Assembly: GCA_002362735.1 (NCBI GenBank)
Contig: DEUU01000314.1
Location: 1 to 5,659, forward strand
DNA from: Dehalococcoidia bacterium UBA3254
GTDB taxonomy: Bacteria; Chloroflexota; Dehalococcoidia; Dehalococcoidales; UBA3254
Length of the DNA: 5,659 nt
Direction of reading: 5' to 3'
The first letter of the stretch is position 1. Each line of letters starts with the position of its first letter. The notes under the pieces are model-generated. The model was not told the DNA's origin. It did no database searches and saw nothing but the letters and a program-made list of their open reading frames with translations. The position numbers were made by a program, and so were the translations under genes. Shown here piece by piece: positions 1-3,881 of this stretch.

Positions 1-217
1 GCGTTATACCGGCAACTGGCGGGGGTCTTATGAGGGGTGGATGTTCGGGGCGTTCGATAATGTAAGCAAGACCCTTCCTGGACTGGACAACTTTTACATG
101 GCTGGGCAGTGGGTCAATCCGGGAGGAGGTATGCCTCCTGCCGTTATGTCCGGCAGCCATACTATACAATTTATTTGCAAGAGAGATAATAAACAGTTTG
201 TTACAACCAAACCATAA
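1..217 (+). CDS. Phytoene desaturase-type FAD/NAD(P)-dependent oxidoreductase, C-terminal end (partial)
   Basis: Only the last 71 codons are present, read from base 2 to a TAA at 215-217; the rest lies left of the window. The peptide contains NWRGSYEGW, a GLDNFYMAGQW stretch and then VNPGGGMPPAVMSGS. This combination is the C-terminal FAD-binding signature of the CrtI/CrtN-like oxidoreductase family (COG1233), in which the final GQW-x-PGGG-x(2)-A-x(2)-SG segment closes over the flavin. Members desaturate or isomerise carotenoid precursors or act on other, mostly unknown, hydrophobic substrates. In anaerobic Firmicutes and archaea many copies have no assigned substrate, so a carotenoid role should not be assumed. 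The tail after the motif (IQFICKRDNKQFVTTKP) is short and hydrophilic. Family assignment is secure; substrate unknown. The next gene is convergent, so this one ends its transcription unit here. Confidence 0.85.
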   Translation, partial: RYTGNWRGSYEGWMFGAFDNVSKTLPGLDNFYMAGQWVNPGGGMPPAVMSGSHTIQFICKRDNKQFVTTKP

Positions 218-227
218 GGATTGGTTG
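204..227 (+). terminator. Hairpin spanning the stop codon of the oxidoreductase, possible weak terminator
   Basis: CAACCAA (204-210) pairs perfectly with TTGGTTG (221-227). After an A/A mismatch, CC (212-213) pairs with GG (218-219) around an ATAA loop. The TAA stop codon (215-217) sits in the loop region. There is no T-tract immediately after the stem on either strand, so this is not a canonical intrinsic terminator. It may act as a 3'-end stabilising structure, or help end transcription between the two convergent genes. The pairing is seen in the sequence; the function is inferred. Confidence 0.3.
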
Positions 228-285
228 AGGTTAGCCATAATTCAAGCTAATCGGTCTTCATCTGATAAAGTTTCTTTCTATAAAA

Positions 286-318
286 AAGGAGATGTGATTG
301 GTAGAATATGATATCTGA
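286..318 (+). pseudogene. Possible 5' remnant of a lost gene (ribosome binding site plus six codons)
   Basis: AAGGAG at 286-291 is followed after 6 nt by a TTG at 298 that opens the frame (M)VEYDI and then stops at TGA (316-318). The ribosome binding site and spacing are as good as those of the intact genes here, yet no protein follows. Flavoprotein oxidoreductases of the kind ending at 217 often begin with a short segment like 'xxYDxxVIGAG'. One reading is therefore that a second, tandem oxidoreductase gene once started here and was cut off just before its dinucleotide-binding glycine motif, where the convergent radical SAM gene now ends. No continuation of such a protein is visible in the bases directly after the stop. 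Alternatives are a tiny leader peptide or chance. This is inference from a short signal. Confidence 0.3.
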
Positions 319-327
319 GAGATACCA

Positions 328-1515
328 CTATGGGCATTGAATCACGCCCTGAGCCCATAAGCAATTTCCACAAACCGGGAATTTGTTTCCATAACAATCA
401 TCTTTGTTATCGTCTACTAACTCACATCCCCCACATGATGTACAGGGTGGAAACGGAAATACATTTACTCGCTCACGAAAAGCCATATGCTCGGATGACC
501 ACCAGAGATCACCAAGACCATGTTCATAAATATTACCAATTACCCATTGCTGCGAATTGTACTCACGACCTAATACATAACTAGTATGGGAATGCATTAA
601 GGGTAGACAAGGACTGAGGTTCCCGTCCCAGGAAACTACTCCGGCTCCATTAACAATAAAGGGACAGTGATTGATAATGTTCCCTGCATTACCTCCCATC
701 CAATTTATTTGGTATACGGTTTTATTGAGTTGATCCAAAGAAATACTATTCTTACTCATTCTGGGTAGAGTAAGGCTTGGACAATCTATCCCATCCCTTA
801 AATTAGAATACAAAATCTCTTTACCCATTTCCTCGGTATAAGGCAAGACGTTAGTAACCATAAGATGTTTCACCCCTAATTGCTGTCCAAGGCTCAATAC
901 AGCGGGTAATTCACCTATATTGCTCTTCATTGCCACAAAGGCAATTCCTAATTGGGTCTTATACTTGGAAATATAGCCACAACATGATGCACTCCCATCA
1001 CAGGAAAAAAGTTTCTCATTAAACTGGGCGATGTTATTAATCACCTTAGAAAGGTTAGCCCCTGAACGTATATCTGAGTAACTTTCCGGTGTCGCACCGT
1101 CAAGCGAAACCCAGAGAAGATCGATTTTTGCTTCTAGCAATTCTTCAGAAATCTCAGGCGTGAGTAATGTTCCATTGGTAATCAATTCCACAGTAGCACC
1201 CATCTGTTTGGCTTGAATTACCATTTCAATTATCCTGGGATGAGATAACGGTTCTCCAAATCCACCAAAGAAAATCTTTGGTGTTGGTGAGAAATCTCTA
1301 AGTCCCTTAAGTACGCTTTTCCAGGTAACATCCGACATATGCCCTAACGGTTCATTCCACGAATTACGGACACAGGTGCGGCAATTTAAATTGCAGAAGT
1401 TCGTCGGTTCTATATACAATTTATGGAGATTGAATTGATTATTTTTCTTTAGATTAATATCTTCTACCTTTTCGTTGATGTTGCCAAAAGGCTTTTTATT
1501 TGAAATGCTGATCAT
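328..1515 (-). CDS. Radical SAM/SPASM protein, probable tungsten-cofactor oxidoreductase maturase
   Basis: The 395-aa protein starts at ATG 1515-1513, because the AAAGGA element lies 8 nt upstream of it; the in-frame TTG at 1521 is only 2 nt from that element. The radical SAM core begins at about residue 34. Its CX3CX2C cluster (C41, C45, C48, as CNLNCRTC) would bind the 4Fe-4S cluster that cleaves S-adenosylmethionine. GGFGEP (84-89), ITNG (112-115) and VSLDG (136-140) are the usual SAM- and barrel-strand motifs. The C-terminal third carries a cysteine-rich SPASM-like region (C284, C303, C358, C361, C364, C374, C382, C385, C394) for extra Fe-S clusters. The segments VAMKSNIGELP and VTNVLPYTEE and the ending CGNCLWAQGVIQCP resemble, from memory, the radical SAM maturases that accompany tungsten-containing aldehyde:ferredoxin oxidoreductases (Pyrococcus cmo-like, TIGR04317). 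Such proteins are thought to help assemble or modify the tungstopterin enzyme in the cytoplasm. No oxidoreductase partner lies next to it here. Radical SAM assignment is certain; the tungsten role is likely. Confidence 0.88.
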   Translation of the reverse strand: MISISNKKPFGNINEKVEDINLKKNNQFNLHKLYIEPTNFCNLNCRTCVRNSWNEPLGHMSDVTWKSVLKGLRDFSPTPKIFFGGFGEPLSHPRIIEMVIQAKQMGATVELITNGTLLTPEISEELLEAKIDLLWVSLDGATPESYSDIRSGANLSKVINNIAQFNEKLFSCDGSASCCGYISKYKTQLGIAFVAMKSNIGELPAVLSLGQQLGVKHLMVTNVLPYTEEMGKEILYSNLRDGIDCPSLTLPRMSKNSISLDQLNKTVYQINWMGGNAGNIINHCPFIVNGAGVVSWDGNLSPCLPLMHSHTSYVLGREYNSQQWVIGNIYEHGLGDLWWSSEHMAFRERVNVFPFPPCTSCGGCELVDDNKDDCYGNKFPVCGNCLWAQGVIQCP

Positions 1516-1523
1516 GCTCAATA

Positions 1524-1529
1524 TCCTTT
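1524..1529 (-). promoter_or_regulatory. Ribosome binding site that decides the radical SAM start
   Basis: On the minus strand AAAGGA ends 8 nt before ATG 1515-1513. The longer frame from TTG 1521 would leave only 2 nt between the site and the start, too close for normal initiation, so the ATG is preferred and the protein loses two residues. Confidence 0.6.
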
Positions 1530-1592
1530 CAATTTAATAAATATCCTTATTTATATACATACTTTGATTCCTGCCATTCCCACAATAAAAAC

Positions 1593-1615
1593 AATTGGAA
1601 TTGCTAATTGGAATT
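1593..1615. repeat. Direct repeat of AATTGGAATT
   Basis: AATTGGAATT occurs at 1593-1602 and again at 1606-1615, 13 bp apart from start to start, so just over one helical turn. It lies about 80-100 bp upstream of the radical SAM start. Tandem near-helical copies are a common form of transcription-factor binding site, but the sequence is AT-rich and the role is unproven. Confidence 0.35.
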
Positions 1616-1660
1616 AGGATGGCCTTCCACTATATATTGTGAATATGTAGAGTCCATCCT
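1616..1660. repeat. Inverted repeat, 7-bp arms AGGATGG/CCATCCT
   Basis: AGGATGG (1616-1622) and CCATCCT (1654-1660) are perfect reverse complements separated by 31 bp. A shorter inner pair, CAC (1628-1630) with GTG (1639-1641), lies between them. No T-tract follows on either strand, so it does not look like a terminator. It directly adjoins the direct repeat on the left and the FNR-like palindrome on the right. Confidence 0.35.
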
Positions 1661-1662
1661 TC

Positions 1663-1678
1663 TATGATTTATATCATA
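1663..1678. promoter_or_regulatory. FNR/CRP-family-like palindromic operator
   Basis: TATGAT-TTAT-ATCATA is a perfect palindrome with 6-bp arms and a 4-bp spacer. Its TGAT-N4-ATCA core equals the core of the FNR consensus TTGAT-N4-ATCAA, with one departure per half-site at the outer base. The site is centred at about 1670.5, some 155 bp from the radical SAM start and 138 bp from the hemerythrin start. It could serve either promoter or both. A regulator of the CRP/FNR superfamily responding to oxygen, NO or another redox cue would suit a hemerythrin and an oxygen-sensitive maturase. The palindrome is seen; the regulator is inferred. Confidence 0.4.
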
Positions 1679-1808
1679 AAATAATATTATGTATTTACCT
1701 CTTGGGAGAGCAAAAGGGGAAATTACATTATTGGTGTCATTTTAGCAAAAAACAATTTTAAAACAAAACTGAGCTTATAGTTTATACTAAGGATAAGGAG
1801 ATTAGAAA

Positions 1809-2345
1809 ATGAAGCCTATTGGCCCCTTAATGAGAGAACACCGACTTATCGAAAAAATGATCGATATTCTGGATAAAAAGCAGGCTCAAATGGGCAAAAT
1901 ACAAATGGTAGACGTTAATTTTCTTATGGTTGCTGTGGAATTTTTCCGAACCTATGCAGATAGAACCCATCATGGTAAAGAGGAAGATATCTTATTCAAA
2001 GAACTTGCCGAAAAACGACTTGCTCCGGAGCTTAAACAGATAATGAATGAGTTAGTAGAAGAGCACACCCGGGCTCGGAAAATGGTTGCTCTCCTGGTTC
2101 AGGACCAAGAAAGATACATGCAAAACGAATTACATTCCTTGAGCGAAATAACTGATATTATTAATCAATTAGTGGCCTTCTATCCCGCCCACATTATGAA
2201 AGAAGACCAGCATTTCTTCTTTCCGATCCTCGATTATTTCACCTCTGAAGAACAGAACGCCATGGTTGATAAGTTCTGGGAGTTTGATAGAATGCTGATT
2301 CACGAGAAATATCAAAAAATTCTCACCGAACTGTCAAATAGCTGA
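1809..2345 (+). CDS. Hemerythrin-like (HHE) cation-binding domain protein
   Basis: This 178-aa soluble protein is essentially one HHE/hemerythrin-type four-helix bundle. The AAGGAG at 1795-1800 lies 8 nt ahead of the ATG. Candidate di-iron ligands fall in the expected order: H11 in MREHRLIE, H54 or H55 and E58 in DRTHHGKEED, H86 in EEHTRAR, and H128 with E132 and possibly H135 in PAHIMKEDQHFFFP. The family binds a non-heme di-iron centre. Members sense or carry oxygen, respond to nitric oxide or peroxide, or repair damaged Fe-S clusters (YtfE/RIC-like). No DNA-binding, sensor-kinase or membrane part is attached, so this is a stand-alone domain. It is divergent from the radical SAM gene, and a possible FNR-like palindrome lies between them, consistent with oxidative or nitrosative protection in an anaerobe. 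The domain call is firm; the ligand sensed is not known. Confidence 0.9.
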   Translation: MKPIGPLMREHRLIEKMIDILDKKQAQMGKIQMVDVNFLMVAVEFFRTYADRTHHGKEEDILFKELAEKRLAPELKQIMNELVEEHTRARKMVALLVQDQERYMQNELHSLSEITDIINQLVAFYPAHIMKEDQHFFFPILDYFTSEEQNAMVDKFWEFDRMLIHEKYQKILTELSNS

Positions 2346-2447
2346 AGATATTAAACAATTGTCGAAAAGCATTAACGAGAATTTAATATAGCATCAATAG
2401 TATGCCTATTTATTTTCTTCGATTGTTTTACAGCTAACCTGATTCTA

Positions 2448-2465
2448 TCATATCGGCAGATATGA
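2448..2465. promoter_or_regulatory. Perfect 7-bp palindrome TCATATC-GGCA-GATATGA
   Basis: The arms TCATATC (2448-2454) and GATATGA (2459-2465) are exact reverse complements around a 4-bp GGCA spacer. As RNA this forms a tight 7-bp tetraloop hairpin, but the nearest T run (2480-2485) is 14 nt downstream, too far for a standard terminator. As DNA it has the size and symmetry of a dimeric repressor site. It lies 150 bp upstream of the hydrolase start and about 100 bp after the hemerythrin stop. Confidence 0.35.
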
Positions 2466-2600
2466 CACTGGCGATACTATTTTTTGGGGTCAAGGATATA
2501 TATTATTTTAAATCTTACGATTAAGTCTTTACTAGCCTGACTGATATGTGCTAATGTGTTCGTTGTAAAATTTAATACTCTACGGATAAATTGTATATTG

Positions 2601-2605
2601 AAGGA
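2601..2605 (+). promoter_or_regulatory. Ribosome binding site that decides the hydrolase start
   Basis: AAGGA here is 9 nt ahead of TTG 2615. The longer in-frame TTG at 2591 has only a weak GGA upstream, and this AAGGA would then lie inside the gene. The site therefore favours the 2615 start. Confidence 0.55.
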
Positions 2606-2614
2606 TTTATTGAC

Positions 2615-3367
2615 TTGAGAAGGCGAAATGTAATAATATTTGCCGTCGCAGCGACTATTCTGGCCGTGATAATTGGTTTCGTCGTCTGGGCAGAGACGCC
2701 CTTAGGTCCTATGCCAGAGAGCCATCAGGCATTAATATCGGATTCAACAGTAGACGTCTCAACGGGCCGGAGTTTGGCTTTTGCGCCTCATGGATTAAAA
2801 GCGGATACCGGGTTTATTATATATCCGGGCGGGAGAGTAAACTACAAAGCTTACGCTCCCGTAGCTCATGCTATCGCTGAGAAAGGATATCTCGTAATAA
2901 TTATGCCCATGCCGTTAAATTTAGCAGTATTAGGTGTTAATAAAGCTAATGGGGCTGTCAAATCCTATGCCGATATCAAAGCCTGGGCAATTGGTGGTCA
3001 TTCTCTAGGTGGCACTATGGCTGCTCAGTTTGCTCATAATAATGCGGCTATAATCAAAGGACTGGTCTTGTGGGCAGCTTACCCCACATCAGGAGATGAC
3101 TTTTCAAAGTTCGATACAAAAGTTGTAACAATACATGGCACTAACGACGGACTGGTAAGCACTTCACAAATCGATGAATCAATGAAACTTCTTCCAAAGG
3201 ATACGATCAGGGTTGAAATCCAGGGCGGTAACCATAGCCAGTTTGGCTGGTACGGAAGCCAGCCAGGCGATAGCCCAGCAACTATAAGCCGTCAGGAGCA
3301 ACAAGAACAGACTGTTAATGCGACTATGCAATTATTAGCGAAAATAAAGGCGCAAGCGATACAATAA
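2615..3367 (+). CDS. Membrane-anchored alpha/beta hydrolase
   Basis: The 250-aa protein is read from TTG 2615; an upstream in-frame TTG at 2591 would add eight residues but lacks a good ribosome binding site. Three arginines (2-4) precede one hydrophobic helix (about residues 5-25, IIFAVAATILAVIIGFVVWA), which fits an uncleaved signal anchor with the catalytic domain outside the membrane. No lipobox cysteine is present. The hydrolase fold follows: YPGGRV (70-75) as the probable oxyanion-hole strand and loop, the nucleophile elbow GHSLGG with S130, the acid D178 in HGTNDGLV, and the base H207 in GGNHSQFG. All three catalytic positions are intact, so an active serine hydrolase is expected. The order fits the Abhydrolase_5 (PF12695) group. 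Substrate is unknown; ester or lipid hydrolysis at the cell surface is a guess. It stands alone, 269 bp after the hemerythrin gene and 231 bp before the next gene. Confidence 0.85.
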   Translation: MRRRNVIIFAVAATILAVIIGFVVWAETPLGPMPESHQALISDSTVDVSTGRSLAFAPHGLKADTGFIIYPGGRVNYKAYAPVAHAIAEKGYLVIIMPMPLNLAVLGVNKANGAVKSYADIKAWAIGGHSLGGTMAAQFAHNNAAIIKGLVLWAAYPTSGDDFSKFDTKVVTIHGTNDGLVSTSQIDESMKLLPKDTIRVEIQGGNHSQFGWYGSQPGDSPATISRQEQQEQTVNATMQLLAKIKAQAIQ

Positions 3368-3419
3368 TCTTAACTTAATCATTAGCTTATGTTCAGCGAA
3401 CCGGGAACGCAGGAAGAGG

Positions 3420-3448
3420 TTGTGAAAAAATTAGGCTAATGTTAAAAT
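3420..3448 (+). promoter_or_regulatory. Candidate sigma-A promoter for the small gene and carB
   Basis: TTGTGA (3420-3425, 4 of 6 matches to TTGACA) and TAAAAT (3443-3448, 5 of 6 matches to TATAAT) are separated by exactly 17 bp. Transcription would start near 3455 and give a leader of roughly 145 nt before the ATG at 3599. It is the best-formed -35/-10 pair I found in the intergenic parts of the window. Confidence 0.45.
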
Positions 3449-3464
3449 ATCTGCTATGTTTACA

Positions 3465-3542
3465 GTAAAGTTTCTTTTACCGGTTTCCCGAAGTTCCCTC
3501 TGATTTAAACCTCAGGTTACATTCTTTTTTTAACCTCTCCTG
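3465..3542 (+). promoter_or_regulatory. Structured leader upstream of the small gene and carB
   Basis: Several short pairings are visible. GTAAAG (3465-3470) pairs with CTTTTAC (3474-3480) with one bulge. AACC (3508-3511) pairs with GGTT (3515-3518). AGGTTA (3514-3519) pairs with TAACCT (3531-3536) and places most of a T7 run (3525-3531) in its loop; this last stem excludes the previous one. The T7 run after the AACC/GGTT hairpin is terminator-like but the stem is only 4 bp. A leader with competing stems ahead of a pyrimidine/arginine gene suggests attenuation, but no known riboswitch, T-box or full PyrR-binding motif was recognised. Confidence 0.3.
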
Positions 3543-3587
3543 TATATTCACTTGCCCCCGTCTGCCAGTTTTTGCCGAATAAATTTA

Positions 3588-3592
3588 GAGGA
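3588..3592 (+). promoter_or_regulatory. Ribosome binding site that decides the small-gene start
   Basis: GAGGA lies 6 nt ahead of ATG 3599. A longer frame from TTG 3572 would put this site inside the gene and has no comparable site upstream, so the ATG is chosen. Confidence 0.6.
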
Positions 3593-3598
3593 AGAACA

Positions 3599-3856
3599 AT
3601 GACAGCACGAAGTGATCTGAGAAAGGAAGCTTATCATTATATTTTGCAAATCCTTGGCGATGTTTCGGTCAATGATAATGAAGAGAGTCGCATCGTTTGT
3701 ATTCCTCTCGAAGAATTGAGATTGATCAAAGAGGGAATTGCTGATCCTTCTCCAGACTTAGTAACCCTACTGAAAAGTATGCTCTGCAATACTCTGAGCG
3801 AATCTGTCATCGACTCACACCTCGTCACTCCATTTGAGAACCTGAACCCGGAATAG
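3599..3856 (+). CDS. Small uncharacterised protein encoded just upstream of carB
   Basis: This 85-aa protein starts at the ATG supported by GAGGA 6 nt upstream and ends with TAG at 3854-3856. I do not recognise a family. It has no membrane helix or signal peptide and no metal-binding cluster; its two cysteines are far apart. The predicted layout is an N-terminal helix (about 6-20, LRKEAYHYILQILGD), a short strand with IVCIPLEELRLIKEGI (about 31-46), and a helix DLVTLLKSMLCNTL (about 53-66) before a polar tail. Its composition is mildly acidic. The stop lies 25 bp before the carB start, on the same strand, so the two are probably co-transcribed. It occupies the place where carA normally lies but is far too short, and too different, to be a glutaminase subunit. 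A regulatory or unrelated role cannot be told apart from sequence alone. Confidence 0.65.
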   Translation: MTARSDLRKEAYHYILQILGDVSVNDNEESRIVCIPLEELRLIKEGIADPSPDLVTLLKSMLCNTLSESVIDSHLVTPFENLNPE

Positions 3857-3881
3857 TTGAATTTGAAAAAGGAGATGAGTT

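Larger units (their letters stand above)
1516..1808. other. AT-rich divergent intergenic region, radical SAM / hemerythrin
   Basis: This 293-bp stretch must hold the promoters of both divergent genes. No strong sigma-A promoter stands out on either strand. The best plus-strand candidates are TTGGGA (1702-1707) with TACATT (1724-1729), 16-bp spacing, and a TATACT at 1783-1788 without a good -35. On the minus strand a TATAAA-like sequence lies about 30 nt ahead of the radical SAM start, again with no good -35. Weak boxes would fit activator-dependent promoters. Between them lie a direct repeat, an inverted repeat and an FNR/CRP-like palindrome, listed separately. I see no small protein gene or structured RNA. 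Confidence 0.5.
2346..2614. other. Non-coding spacer between hemerythrin and hydrolase genes
   Basis: This 269-bp AT-rich spacer encodes no convincing protein. Just after the hemerythrin stop, AAACAAT (2353-2359) can pair with ATTGTTT (2422-2428) and CGAA (2363-2366) with TTCG (2418-2421), but the loop is about 50 nt. A compact palindrome lies at 2448-2465 and a T6 run at 2480-2485. No -35/-10 pair is clear enough to call as the hydrolase promoter. Confidence 0.4.

Noticed and set aside
330..584. 84-codon open frame on the plus strand
   Set aside because: It lies wholly antisense within the radical SAM gene, has no ribosome binding site and encodes no recognisable domain.
1516..1808. Possible molybdenum/tungsten cofactor riboswitch ahead of the maturase
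   Set aside because: The region is AT-rich and lacks the GC-rich multi-stem architecture I would expect of the Moco RNA motif; only short isolated repeats are present.
2591..2614. Longer hydrolase start at TTG 2591
   Set aside because: It has a weak ribosome binding site, and the good AAGGA at 2601-2605 would fall inside the gene; the 2615 start also puts the arginine-rich segment and membrane anchor right at the N-terminus.
3541..3550. Possible arginine-repressor (ARG box) site, TGTATATTCA
   Set aside because: Only one half-site resembles the consensus; no second half or tandem box is present.
3637..3828. 63-codon open frame on the minus strand
   Set aside because: It is antisense to the 85-aa gene, whose own start is supported by a good ribosome binding site and which precedes carB.
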